Shown: positions 10,680-19,111 of the stretch, piece after piece
Layout: each line of letters opens with the position of its first letter
How positions within the stretch are numbered: the stretch's first letter is position 1
Source of the DNA: Mesorhizobium hawassense
GTDB taxonomy: Bacteria; Pseudomonadota; Alphaproteobacteria; Rhizobiales; Rhizobiaceae
NCBI RefSeq assembly: GCF_003289945.1
Contig: NZ_QMBP01000008.1
Span: 62,001 to 126,000 of the forward strand
Length of the DNA stretch: 64,000 bases
Direction of reading: 5' to 3'
Notes under the pieces: generated by a model
The model's input: only the letters and a program-made list of their open reading frames with translations
Told to the model about the DNA's origin: nothing
Database searches by the model: none
Position numbers and translations under genes: made by a program

Positions 10680-10697
10680 GACCATTGTGTATTGGTC
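10680..10697. promoter_or_regulatory. Candidate GntR operator, site 1
   Basis: GACCA and TGGTC form a perfect inverted repeat with an 8-nt spacer. The core ACCA-N8-TGGT recurs as site 2 at 10790. It lies 39 bp upstream of the binding-protein start on the minus strand. FadR-type GntR regulators bind short palindromes of this size, so repression of the transport operon by the adjacent regulator is the likely role (inference). Confidence 0.6.
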
Positions 10698-10789
10698 TAT
10701 ATCCCGATAGTGTTATGTTATGATTTTCGCTATCTATTCCCCAACGTATAGGCCCTGTCAACATAGTGGTCGCTTGCTGATAAAAATAA

Positions 10790-10806
10790 ACCAATATAGA
10801 ATGGTC
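10790..10806. promoter_or_regulatory. Candidate GntR operator, site 2, abutting the regulator start codon
   Basis: ACCA-N8-TGGT, the same core and spacing as site 1, ends 4 bp before the ATG of the regulator gene. Binding here would block transcription or translation initiation of the regulator itself, i.e. autorepression. Confidence 0.58.
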
Positions 10807-10809
10807 TAA

Positions 10810-11481
10810 ATGAAGAGATCCGACTACGCCCATCAGAAGCTTGACGAAATGCTGCGGGGAAATCGCTTCCAGCCGCAGGGTCGACTTCCGCCGGAACGAG
10901 ATCTGGCGCGTCAGCTAGACGTCAGTCGTATGGGTCTGCGAGTGGCGCTTGATCGGCTGGAGGCGGAAGGACGAATTTGGCGTCATGTCGGCCAGGGCAC
11001 CTTTGTTGGTACGCGCCCCGAAAAAGCGCCAGCACAGTTGTCGTTCGTTACCGCAAACACGAGCCCCGCCGAGGCGCTCGAGGCGCGACTGGCGATCGAA
11101 CCTCAGATCGCCCGAATGGCAGCGCTGCGCGCGAGCGAACTTCAGATTTCCGATCTGATCGGACTTGTTCAGAAGGGAAGAGCTTCCGGAGATCCTGCCG
11201 CATGGGAGTCCTGGGACGGGCAGTTTCACCGGGCGCTGTGCCTAGTCACAGGCAATCGACTCCTGCTTTCAATTTTCGATAGCTTCAACGCGATAAGACG
11301 GCAAAGGACGTGGAGCCAGCTGCGGCAAGCTGTCCTCACGCCGGAGCGGCGGGAGCACTATGCGCAGCAACACAAGAAGATTGTGGATGCGATCAGCGGT
11401 CGCGACGCCGCCCAAGCGGAATTCGCTATGCGCGCGCATATAGAAGACGTAGCACGCAGCCTGCTCGATCCCCGCACGTAA
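10810..11481 (+). CDS. FadR/FCD-type GntR-family transcriptional regulator
   Basis: A 223-residue regulator with an N-terminal winged helix (GRLPPERDLARQLDVSRMGLRVALDRLEAEGRIWRHVGQGTFV, about residues 20-62) and a C-terminal helical ligand-binding FCD domain including ALEARLAIEPQIARMAA and a metal-site-like WDGQFHRALCLVTGN segment. There is no Shine-Dalgarno sequence before the ATG, and the operator-like repeat sits there instead, so the message may be leaderless or nearly so. It is divergent from the amino acid ABC/ligase operon, which it likely controls. The inducer is unknown. Confidence 0.9.
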   Translation: MKRSDYAHQKLDEMLRGNRFQPQGRLPPERDLARQLDVSRMGLRVALDRLEAEGRIWRHVGQGTFVGTRPEKAPAQLSFVTANTSPAEALEARLAIEPQIARMAALRASELQISDLIGLVQKGRASGDPAAWESWDGQFHRALCLVTGNRLLLSIFDSFNAIRRQRTWSQLRQAVLTPERREHYAQQHKKIVDAISGRDAAQAEFAMRAHIEDVARSLLDPRT

Positions 11482-11569
11482 AGCGAACATCGGCCAGGAC
11501 GATGGACGGACAACGACGCGGAAGAGGACGACCAGATCGAACGCTGGACGCTACGCTTCCGGCGGTAAA

Positions 11570-11612
11570 TGGCGCACTCGCCGCGATCCGAACGCGGGAC
11601 CTTTGCCTTCGG
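11570..11612 (-). other. attachment-site footprint: 3' part of a tRNA-Arg(CCG) gene
   Basis: Read on the minus strand, these 43 bases match the end of a tRNA: the anticodon and rest of the loop CCGAA, the 3' anticodon stem GGCAA, variable loop AGGTC, a perfectly paired T-arm (CCGCG, loop TTCGGAT, CGCGG), the acceptor strand CGAGTGC, discriminator G and CCA. The sequence before the anticodon is not tRNA-like. This agrees with the known arrangement of tRNA-Arg(CCG). Such an orphan 3' half is what an element integrating at the anticodon loop leaves at its far end. By polarity the element lies at higher coordinates and the host at lower ones. Confidence 0.72.
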
Positions 11613-11696
11613 TTGGGAGCGCCAACCTCAGCTCGGCGGCGCGCCAGCCGGCGAAAATCTTATACCGAAACGCAGCGACCAAGCTGCCCCATAGCC

Positions 11697-12638
11697 TCAG
11701 GCCGCGAGCCGGTCGCAGACTTTCCCGGTGATCTCGGCAGTCGATTGATTTCCCCTTGAGATCGGCGCTGAGCAACCCGCCTGCCAGACATGCTTCCGTC
11801 ACGCGGCGGATGTGTTCGGCGGCGCGGAGCAGCCTTTCGTCGTCATATCCGCGCCCGAGCCAGTCGAGCATCGCCGCCGCCGACAGGATCGTGCCATAGG
11901 GATTGGCAATGCCCTTGCCGGCAATGTCCGGCGCGGACCCATGCGCGGCCTGGAAGAAGCCCTTCGTATCGCCGACCTCGGCCGAGGGCGCCATTCCCAT
12001 TCCGCCGACCGTCGCCGCCGCGAGGTCGGAGAGGATGTCGCCGAACATGTTCTCACTGACGATGACATCGAAATGGCCGGGCTTCAGCACGAGATGCATG
12101 GCCATGGCATCGATCAGCGCATGTTCGGCGACGATGTCGGGGTATCCCGTCGCCACCTCGTCGAAGACGGATCGGAAGAAGGCGTAGCTGCGCAGCACGT
12201 TGGCCTTGTCGCAGCATGTCACCCTCCTGACGCCGTCGCGTGGCGCGCCGTTCGATTGGCGCGCCAACTCGAACGCCTTGCGCACGATGCGCTCGATGCC
12301 GTCGCGTGTCTGCACCAGCGTGTCGACGGCGACCTCGCCGCGCAGCAGCGCTCCTGCCCCGCGCGCTGCGTAAAGCCCCTCGCTGTTTTCGCGCAGGATG
12401 ATGTAGTCGATGTCGCCGGCCTTGATGCCGTTCAACGGGCTTGCACGCCCTCGAACAGCCGGATCGGACGGATGTTGGCGTAGAGGTCGAGCTCGAAGCG
12501 CAGCTTCAGCGTGAAGTCGAGGCCGACTTCCGTGCCGTCCGGATAGACCACTCCAGGCAGGCCGCCGGCGCCATGCAGGATCGCATCCGCCGCCCGGCAG
12601 GCCTGGAAGGTCGGCTCGGCTGGAGCGTCGGTGGACAA
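11697..12638 (-). pseudogene. Degenerate isocitrate/isopropylmalate dehydrogenase family gene
   Basis: Family sequence is spread over three frames. It runs [17 protein letters not shown] to [20 protein letters not shown] in one frame (12638 to about 12430), then NGIKAGDIDYIILRENSEGLYA through [20 protein letters not shown] and [16 protein letters not shown] in a second. After about 11745 a third frame supplies the expected tail STAEITGKVCDRLAA and a stop at 11697. The GDGIGPE-containing N-terminus is absent. Two frameshifts plus a 5' truncation argue for a dead gene. It lies just inside the tRNA footprint, where integration and decay often remove gene ends. Confidence 0.85.
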
Positions 12639-13071
12639 TTTCGTTTTTCTGACACGCTGTGCAGTTTGCCGGCGCGCAGGGTCCTATCCGAAGCCGATGC
12701 CTCGTTGCGTGGTTAGGTGTCCTGCCCGCGATAAGAGCCTCATTCTGCACATCCAGGCGACCGGGATCCGCCCGCCTCGGAAATCAGCGACGCATCGACA
12801 CGAGGGCGCCGGCAGCCATCTGGCTTGCCACGACAAAAGAGACACGCTGGTGCCATCTGATGGGCCTCGGAGCCGCCACAAGTCAACAAGATCAAGCCGA
12901 CGCGCGGAGATTCGCCATTACGAGCTTAGCCAATCCACGCAAGAAAAGACTCTAAGCTATTGATAGATAACCATAATAATGGTCCATACCAAGCTTCAAA
13001 GTCATTGATTTCGTTGGGTTTTTCGCAGGCCAAAATCAGAGAGCTTCTCGTATCGTTCCGTATGCCGATGA
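12639..13071. other. Intergenic region without a supported gene
   Basis: About 430 bp between the degenerate dehydrogenase and the AraC gene. The short frames on either strand have no recognisable family features. Base composition falls towards the AraC gene. No repeat, hairpin or promoter stands out. Confidence 0.5.
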
Positions 13072-14112
13072 TCAGGACATCAGCGCGGTAACTTCCGAAG
13101 ATCGATCCCATTGTGAAAAATGCTGCGGGTCCTTATCGGCATCACCGGATGCTTCATCTGAAGGCACGCGGCTAACTTCTAGGGCTCGCAATGATAGACG
13201 GCGAAAAGCCAACGGCGGCACTCCGGTATTCGTCGTAAAAAATCGAGTGAAGTAAGCCGGGTCCTCGAATCCAAGAGTGAATGATATCTCTTTGACGCTC
13301 ACGTTTGTATTCGACAAATACGACTTGGCCTTTTCCAAAATCCGCTCCTTTATGTTGCGGTGCACCGTCTTTCCAGTTGATTGGACCGAAATCTTGTTAA
13401 GATTAGATACAGACATATTCATTCGATCAGCATAGAATTGTACATTCTTTTGAATCTTGTGATGCATATCAATAAGATTGGACAGAACTTCTATTTTCGT
13501 TTTATCTGAAAAACTGGCTGCATCGCTCGTTTTAAGACCGAATTGGAGCGCGTTTCGCTCAGCAACCAGCCGAAGGAACTCGACGATGAACAAAAGTACG
13601 GCCGCCTCTCGCGCAAGAATGAATGGATAATTTTCCGATTTGTGCTCATATATTATGCGCTCTATTGCCGTAAGCACTTCTGGATTGCGCTCCGACTCAA
13701 TATTCTCGATGATTGTAATGCACTTAGTTATATCCTTGGCAAGAGTTCCCCGCTGCGCGAGCCTGTCGAAATACACTTCGCTAACAGTTATTACATGCCC
13801 AAAGGTATTTGTCTCAATGTAGGAAGAGAACCCATGCTCAATATTGGGAGGTATCATAACAAGGCTGTGTTTTCCAATATCATACTCTCCATCCGTGGAG
13901 ACAAGCTTCGAACGGCCTTCCGAAATATATACAAACTGATATAGGTCTAAATGCACATGAAGGTCTATGTTTGACTGCAGGTTGTTACTTCTAACTAGAA
14001 TTGACTCTGCATTCGAAAAGATTGACTTGCCAAATTCCGAACTCTCACCATAAAGCGAGTAAGCTGGCGTAAGGTTTGAGCCCTTGGCAGGCCGCTTCGT
14101 TGTCCCTTGCAT
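13072..14112 (-). CDS. AraC-family transcriptional regulator
   Basis: About 346 residues. The N-terminal half is cupin-like (LHVHLDLYQFVYISEGRSKLV, with GKHSLVMIPPNIEHGF), and the C-terminal about 100 residues carry the two AraC helix-turn-helix motifs (FYADRMNMSVSNLNKI and VKEISFTLGFEDPAYFTRFF). A GAGGAG site favours the ATG at 14112 or GTG at 14115 over the longer frame to 14139. The gene is clearly less GC-rich than its neighbours. It is downstream of and in the same direction as the bicupin operon but separated by about 420 bp, so it has its own promoter with a palindrome 52 bp upstream. Its targets are unknown. Confidence 0.88.
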   Translation of the reverse strand: MQGTTKRPAKGSNLTPAYSLYGESSEFGKSIFSNAESILVRSNNLQSNIDLHVHLDLYQFVYISEGRSKLVSTDGEYDIGKHSLVMIPPNIEHGFSSYIETNTFGHVITVSEVYFDRLAQRGTLAKDITKCITIIENIESERNPEVLTAIERIIYEHKSENYPFILAREAAVLLFIVEFLRLVAERNALQFGLKTSDAASFSDKTKIEVLSNLIDMHHKIQKNVQFYADRMNMSVSNLNKISVQSTGKTVHRNIKERILEKAKSYLSNTNVSVKEISFTLGFEDPAYFTRFFTTNTGVPPLAFRRLSLRALEVSRVPSDEASGDADKDPQHFSQWDRSSEVTALMS

Positions 14113-14163
14113 CACATGTCGCTCCTCAGCTCTCCACAACCAACGGCGCGGTCCTCAAGAATG

Positions 14164-14180
14164 TCCAACCGGTTGTTGGA
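14164..14180. promoter_or_regulatory. 17-bp palindromic operator TCCAAC-N5-GTTGGA, copy 1
   Basis: TCCAACCGGTTGTTGGA lies 52 bp upstream of the AraC start. The same arms and spacing recur before the sugar-type ABC operon at 29643. A 17-bp dyad of this form is typical of dimeric repressors of the LacI or GntR type; no regulator in the window is an obvious owner. Confidence 0.6.
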
Positions 14181-14200
14181 TATTACCATCAGCGCCTTGA

Positions 14201-14222
14201 GGCGCGAAAGTGATTTCGCGCC
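14201..14222. other. Perfect 9-bp stem, 4-nt loop hairpin
   Basis: Arms GGCGCGAAA and TTTCGCGCC enclose a GTGA loop. No T-run follows on either strand, so it is not a standard terminator. It could be a protein-binding dyad upstream of the AraC gene or a repeat relic. Confidence 0.5.
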
Positions 14223-14533
14223 GGTCTTGGCGGATGGTCGATCAAGATGAATGCGATGCTCAGCGCGCCGATTTGCATGATGCTTTTTGTTTTTCTCGTC
14301 AGGTCAGCCGGCGCGCTTCAGGCTTGCGAGTTTGTCCAAAGCGTGTTCGATCATGGGCTGGATCCGCCCGGAGCATACCCGCCGCGGCTACTCAATTCAC
14401 GTAGTGATATTGGGGCACTAACGATCCAAGTCTACAATCGCAATCCAACTTTCGCTCAGTCACGGCAACATCCTCGTGGCAACGAACCTGCGGCGGTAGC
14501 ACGACACACCAGCGGCCGCCATGCCGCTCCAAA
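14223..14533. other. Intergenic region without a supported gene
   Basis: About 310 bp between the hairpin and the enoyl-CoA hydratase stop. A minus-strand peptide ending in MIEHALDKLASLKRAG at about 14313 might be the tail of a lost gene, but it is too short to identify. Confidence 0.4.
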
Positions 14534-15322
14534 TTATTGACCCGTGAAGTTTGGGGGCCGCTTTTCGGCGAACGCCTTCATCCCCTCTTTCGCGTCCGCC
14601 GTCATCGCAAGCCGGTTCACAGCATCTCGTTCGAAAGCTAGTCCGTTGTGGTCGTTCGCTCCCACAGCCGCATTGATGCAGGATTTGATGGCCTGGACAG
14701 CAAGCGGCGGGCGGGACGAGACCACGGAAGCTATAGCAACGGCGCGATCGACGGTTTCGGCGGGCGACACCACTTCGACGACCAGTCCAAGTCTCGCTGC
14801 CTGCTCGGCGCCGATCGCTTCGCCTGTGATCGTCAGATAAGCAGCCAGATTAGGCGACAGCTTCCGCGGAAGCCGTTGGGTGCCGCCGTCGCCAGGCATG
14901 CTGCCAAGCCTGACTTCAGGCTGCCCGAACTGCGCATTGTCGCCTGCTATGATGAAATCGGACAGAAGGGCAAGCTCGCATCCCGCTCCGAACGCGACGC
15001 CGTTGACGGCGGCAATGATCGGCTTCTTGAAGCGCTCGATCGCCGCCCACGCGGCCACTCGCGCCGGAGCATTTGCAACGTCCAGCGGCCCGAAAGACAC
15101 CATCTCCTTGATGTCGGCCCCGGCAGCAAAAAAATCCTCGGTACCAGTCAGAACGACGCAGCGAATGGCATCATCATCCTGAAACCGTGACAATACCCTG
15201 CCTAATTCGACAATCATCGAGCTGTGAAGGGCGTTCTTCTTGTCCAGCCGGTTGAATCGGATCAGCGCCACAAAATCCGACGGGCGCTCGACAACAACAT
15301 TGCCCGAAAAATCGTCACTCAT
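14534..15322 (-). CDS. Enoyl-CoA hydratase/isomerase family protein
   Basis: A 262-residue crotonase-fold protein. The ATG at 15322 with GGAG upstream starts MSDDFSGNVVVERPSD; a longer frame to 15487 intrudes on the preceding gene. The oxyanion-hole segment AAGADIKEM and both catalytic glutamates are present, in GAGCELALLSD and GQPEVRLGSMPGDGGTQRL, so water addition to an enoyl-CoA is plausible. It is the last gene of a minus-strand run with a CoA transferase and an FAD dehydrogenase, suggesting beta-oxidation-like breakdown of a carboxylic acid. Confidence 0.92.
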   Translation of the reverse strand: MSDDFSGNVVVERPSDFVALIRFNRLDKKNALHSSMIVELGRVLSRFQDDDAIRCVVLTGTEDFFAAGADIKEMVSFGPLDVANAPARVAAWAAIERFKKPIIAAVNGVAFGAGCELALLSDFIIAGDNAQFGQPEVRLGSMPGDGGTQRLPRKLSPNLAAYLTITGEAIGAEQAARLGLVVEVVSPAETVDRAVAIASVVSSRPPLAVQAIKSCINAAVGANDHNGLAFERDAVNRLAMTADAKEGMKAFAEKRPPNFTGQ

Positions 15323-15345
15323 CAAACAATCTCCAACAGTTTCTT

Positions 15346-17013
15346 CTATTTCTTCACATGCCCGTCGGAAGACCGGATGATGGCCATGGAGCAGATATAC
15401 CCCCAGGTCATGTAGCTTCCAATGGTCGTACCGCCCTGACTTGGCGGTTTCGCCCCGGTGGGACTGGCCATGACGTTTCCGCAACAATAAAGTCCATCAA
15501 TGACGCTGCCGTCGGCCCGCAGGGCCTGGCCAAGATGGTTGGTGCGGACGCCGCCTTTGGTGCCGAGAAGCGAAGGTTTGAAACGGTAGGCGACAAATGG
15601 CGGCCGCGCAATTTCCTGCATCAGCCCCAGACTCTTGGCCAACTCCTGCTCATAGAGGCTCTCGCCACGACCAAAGTCGGCATCCTTGCCGGACCGTGCA
15701 AAACCGTTGAACCGCGAAACCGTCTCCACAAGGTTCGCTGCAGGAAGGCCGGTACGCTCGGCAAGCTTTTCGAGAGATTGGGCTGTCACAAGCCACCCTG
15801 ACTTGAAGAGGCGACAATAGCGTATCAATGGGGTGCGTTTCACCATTGGCCAATGGCTGATCACCCAAGCGGGCTGATAGCGGAGCTCGCCCGCTTCATC
15901 TCGCTCCATGATGCGGTCGTAGACCCAGTATTCGTATTCGCTGGCGAAGCGTCGGCCTGCCTTGTCGACGATAATGGCATCAGGCTCCGCATGGATGCGC
16001 AGAGGAAGCCCATGCAACTCTCCTTCGTAGCGGATCGGAGGCTGGATGACGACATTGCCCTGATCCATATGAGCGAAGGCGGCGCCCGCCGCCTTGGCCA
16101 TCCTGTGCCCGTCTCCCTCGTTGCTGCTCGGACTGCTCAGAAAGTCCACTTCACTGGGATAGTATTCCGCCAGCATCTGAGCGTTCCACTCGAAGCCGCC
16201 GGTCGCCAGGACCACGCCAAGACGGGCGTAGTAGGTTTCAGAAGTACCGTCATGCTCGACCTCGACACCTCTGACTGCCCCACTGGCAGGATCCGTGACG
16301 AGCGAGAGGGCGCGCGTGGACAGATGAATCCGACATCCATGGTTCAGGCAGCCCTTCAGCAGCCCGACGATCAGGGCATTGCCTTGCGCGATGGAGTCGG
16401 TGAACCAGCGGTGAACCAGCGTCGGCATGCACCGCAGCATACCTCGAACAGGTTGGCGATCGATTCTTGCCGCTACCGTCTCGCCCACGGTAATGCGCTG
16501 AGGCAGGGTCGAGCGGCGGATACTTCTTCTGTATCGGCCGAGGATCTTCTTGCTGATCGGCTCGAGGGTCAGAACCCGACCCCACGCCTTGGCGCCAGGT
16601 TTATCCATGAACGGATCGGCGATATTGGCCACCTTGAAGCGTACTAGACTATGCCGGTCCACGAGATCGAGCATTGCGGGTCCAGCATGCACCATGCTCT
16701 CCCATAGCTTGTCTTCGGCTTCCGCCCAGCCTGCAGGAGCGGTCGCCCTGATATATTCGAGCGCTTCTTCGGGTGTATCCGACGCCCCTGCCGCTGCGGC
16801 TTGAGGGTTGGCAGGGACCCAGGTGAGGCCCCCCGACATCGCGCTGGTGCCGCCAATCTTCGTCGTCTTCTCGATGATCCTGACTGTCTTGCCCCCAACT
16901 GCAGCGGTCAGCGCTGCCGTGAGGGCCGCGGCCCCCGTCCCGACCACGATGACGTCGGTCACATCGCTGTCTGGCATATCCAACGTTGATGTTCTTTGCA
17001 TATAGTCACCCAA
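15346..17013 (-). CDS. FAD-dependent dehydrogenase, 3-ketosteroid delta1-dehydrogenase/fumarate reductase flavoprotein type
   Basis: About 555 residues. The N-terminus has the FAD-binding motif DVIVVGTGAAALTAALTAAVGG, then EKTTKIGGTSAMSGG, and the C-terminus has GLYCCGNVMASPTGAKPPSQGGTTIGSYMTWG, the usual closing FAD motif of the FAD_binding_2 family. AAGGAG six bases before a TTG at 17013 suggests that start; ATG at 17001 is the alternative. Relatives insert double bonds into ketosteroids or other cyclic ketones, or reduce enoates. In this operon it probably works on a CoA thioester or its cyclic precursor (inference). Confidence 0.87.
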   Translation of the reverse strand: MGDYMQRTSTLDMPDSDVTDVIVVGTGAAALTAALTAAVGGKTVRIIEKTTKIGGTSAMSGGLTWVPANPQAAAAGASDTPEEALEYIRATAPAGWAEAEDKLWESMVHAGPAMLDLVDRHSLVRFKVANIADPFMDKPGAKAWGRVLTLEPISKKILGRYRRSIRRSTLPQRITVGETVAARIDRQPVRGMLRCMPTLVHRWFTDSIAQGNALIVGLLKGCLNHGCRIHLSTRALSLVTDPASGAVRGVEVEHDGTSETYYARLGVVLATGGFEWNAQMLAEYYPSEVDFLSSPSSNEGDGHRMAKAAGAAFAHMDQGNVVIQPPIRYEGELHGLPLRIHAEPDAIIVDKAGRRFASEYEYWVYDRIMERDEAGELRYQPAWVISHWPMVKRTPLIRYCRLFKSGWLVTAQSLEKLAERTGLPAANLVETVSRFNGFARSGKDADFGRGESLYEQELAKSLGLMQEIARPPFVAYRFKPSLLGTKGGVRTNHLGQALRADGSVIDGLYCCGNVMASPTGAKPPSQGGTTIGSYMTWGYICSMAIIRSSDGHVKK

Positions 17014-17075
17014 CGACAACTCCTTGGCTGAATCGAGTAAGCCACCCTGTCGAACAGGCCCCTCTACAGCGCAAT

Positions 17076-17843
17076 TTACGGGCGGACGCTTCCCAGGAAT
17101 TTTCGGAGCTTCTCAGCGTAGATTTGTGAACGCGTGAGAGGGAAGAAGTGCCCGCCATCCATGACTTCAAGCTGAGCGTTAGGTATCAGGCTTGCAATAT
17201 CCCTGGATTGATAGAGCGGCGCCAACATATCGTCAGCAGCGCCGACCACAAGGCTCGGGATGGTGATTGAGCCCAATTCGCCCCGTCGGTCGAAGTTGTA
17301 CGGTGCACGTTGACGCGCTTCGACGACCGCGCTTGGCATTTTGGCCGGCCGCTTCACGCGAGACTTGAGGTCATAATCGGCGTCCAACACATTGCCGCCA
17401 GGCATCGCCAAAAGTGCCGACAGTTTGCTGTAGGCTTCTGGGCCGGCGTCGTTCAGAACCTGGTTGCGAAGGTCCCCAACCAATTCCATGTACCAGTCGA
17501 AGGCGCAGAACGTGCCGCTGAAAACGACAGCGCTGAAACGGTTGGCATGATCCAGCACGAGACATTGTGCAACGACCCCGCCCATGGAATGGCCCACCAG
17601 CGAGACCTTGGCGAGCCCGGCGTCGTCGAGAATGTCGATGGCATCTGCCACGATCTCGGCGAGCGTATGATCGCCCGGCAGGTCCGAATTGCGGCCACAC
17701 CCCCTTTGGTCGAAACTGATAACGGTGTGCGACGGCGACAGATCATGCCGCAGGCCGTTCCAGAACTCGGCATGTCCGCCAAGCCCGGTCATGAGCAGTA
17801 CTGCGTGCGGACCATCGCCTTCGCGATTGTAAGCCAGCGTCAT
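17076..17843 (-). CDS. Alpha/beta-fold hydrolase
   Basis: A 255-residue hydrolase with the oxyanion region LLMTGLGGHAEFW, FDQRGCGRNSD, the nucleophile elbow GHSMGG, acid residue in VVGAADDMLAP and catalytic histidine in DGGHFFPL. The complete triad suggests an active esterase, lactonase or C-C hydrolase; 3-oxoadipate enol-lactonase and ring-fission hydrolases belong to this group. Placed between the CoA transferase and the FAD dehydrogenase in one minus-strand operon. Confidence 0.88.
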   Translation of the reverse strand: MTLAYNREGDGPHAVLLMTGLGGHAEFWNGLRHDLSPSHTVISFDQRGCGRNSDLPGDHTLAEIVADAIDILDDAGLAKVSLVGHSMGGVVAQCLVLDHANRFSAVVFSGTFCAFDWYMELVGDLRNQVLNDAGPEAYSKLSALLAMPGGNVLDADYDLKSRVKRPAKMPSAVVEARQRAPYNFDRRGELGSITIPSLVVGAADDMLAPLYQSRDIASLIPNAQLEVMDGGHFFPLTRSQIYAEKLRKFLGSVRP

Positions 17844-17903
17844 CTCGCAAACCCCGAACCTTCTAGATACCGTCGTACGACAGGAGATCCGAAATGACGC
17901 CGG

Positions 17904-19100
17904 TCAGATACGGGCCTGATTTACGATACGTTGTGCAATCAGTTCCGCAATCCTGTCTTCACCATAGCCCAGTTCACGCAAGACTTCGGTGGAGTGCTGG
18001 CCAAGAACGGGCGGAGGGTTGCGAGAAATCCTGGGATATGCCGACGACTTGATAGCGTTGCCTACGGTCTTCACGACGCCCGCAGTCGGGTGATCGAGTT
18101 CGATCATGATATCGTTATGGTGAACTTGCGGATGAGCAAGCGTCTCATCGAGCGCGAGAACCGGGCTGTTTAGAATATCGACCTTGTCGAGCCGCCGAGC
18201 ACATTCTTCGGTGCTAAATTTCGCAAAGCCCTCGGCCATTCGCCGGCGATATTCCTTGCGATTGCTCATTTGCAAGGCGAGCGTGGCGAATTCGGGTTCG
18301 ACCGTTATGTCGGCAATTTCGAGCGCACGGCAGATATCCGAGACCGGATTCGGCTTGAAAACCGCGATAACCGATATGAAGCCGTCCGCAGTGGCGAAAA
18401 TGTCCATAGGGTCTTGAACGAGTGGATTGAAATCCTTCCCCGTTCGAAGCTTTTGAGTCACTTCCTGCTGCTGCATCACCATGTAGACGTCAAGGAGGTT
18501 TATTTCGATCTTCTGGCCTTCGCCTGTTCGGCCCCGGTGCAGGAGCGCGAGCAGCACAGCCTGGACCAGCAGCATTCCGGATGAGAAATCGGATGCCGAT
18601 ACCGGAAACAATTGTGGTTTGCCGTTAGAATCCTTGTTGCCATGGGCAATGCCGGAAATCGCCTGGGCGACGAAATCCATTCCGCCTTTGTCCGCGAGAG
18701 GCCCGTCGGCGCCAAACCCTGAACCGGCAACGTAGATGATATCCGGCTTGAGCGCCTTGATATCGTCGTATCCGAGCCCCATCCGTTCGACCACGCCCGG
18801 TCTGAAATTGTGGACGAAGACGTCAGACTTGATCGCGATTTCCTTCAGAAGGGCCCGGCCCTCATCCGACTTCACGTCGATCACGATGCTTTTCTTGTTC
18901 CGGTTCATCGCCAGGAAATTGGCGCTTTCCTGATCTGGACGGTCCCGAAACCGATCGATACCCCTGCTTAGGTCGCCGATGCCGGGCTTCTCGATCTTGA
19001 TGATATCAGCGCCGAAGTCACCCAGAATCTGGGTGCCGCAGGGTCCGAACATGATCTGCGACAGATCGCAGACACGAATTCCTTCCAGGGGAAGAGTCAC
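17904..19100 (-). CDS. CaiB/BaiF family III CoA transferase
   Basis: About 398 residues with family landmarks GIRVCDLSQIMFGPCGTQILGD, IKIEKP, NRNKKSIVIDVK, FVHNFRPGVVERMG and the catalytic aspartate in GGMDFVAQAISG. AAGGAG seven bases before a GTG at 19100 fits better than the TTG at 19115 that overlaps the bicupin stop. These enzymes move CoA from succinyl-CoA or another thioester to a carboxylic acid. Here it likely makes the CoA ester that the dehydrogenase and hydratase downstream then process. Confidence 0.92.
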   Translation of the reverse strand: MTLPLEGIRVCDLSQIMFGPCGTQILGDFGADIIKIEKPGIGDLSRGIDRFRDRPDQESANFLAMNRNKKSIVIDVKSDEGRALLKEIAIKSDVFVHNFRPGVVERMGLGYDDIKALKPDIIYVAGSGFGADGPLADKGGMDFVAQAISGIAHGNKDSNGKPQLFPVSASDFSSGMLLVQAVLLALLHRGRTGEGQKIEINLLDVYMVMQQQEVTQKLRTGKDFNPLVQDPMDIFATADGFISVIAVFKPNPVSDICRALEIADITVEPEFATLALQMSNRKEYRRRMAEGFAKFSTEECARRLDKVDILNSPVLALDETLAHPQVHHNDIMIELDHPTAGVVKTVGNAIKSSAYPRISRNPPPVLGQHSTEVLRELGYGEDRIAELIAQRIVNQARI

Positions 19101-19111
19101 TTCGCGCTCCT

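Noticed and set aside
11535..11660. A complete tRNA gene at the tRNA-Arg footprint
   Set aside because: Only the part from anticodon to CCA fits; the bases where the D-arm and 5' acceptor should be do not pair.
14247..14540. Frame starting with a signal-peptide-like stretch
   Set aside because: The remainder is not protein-like, there is no ribosome-binding site, and the region reads better as intergenic.
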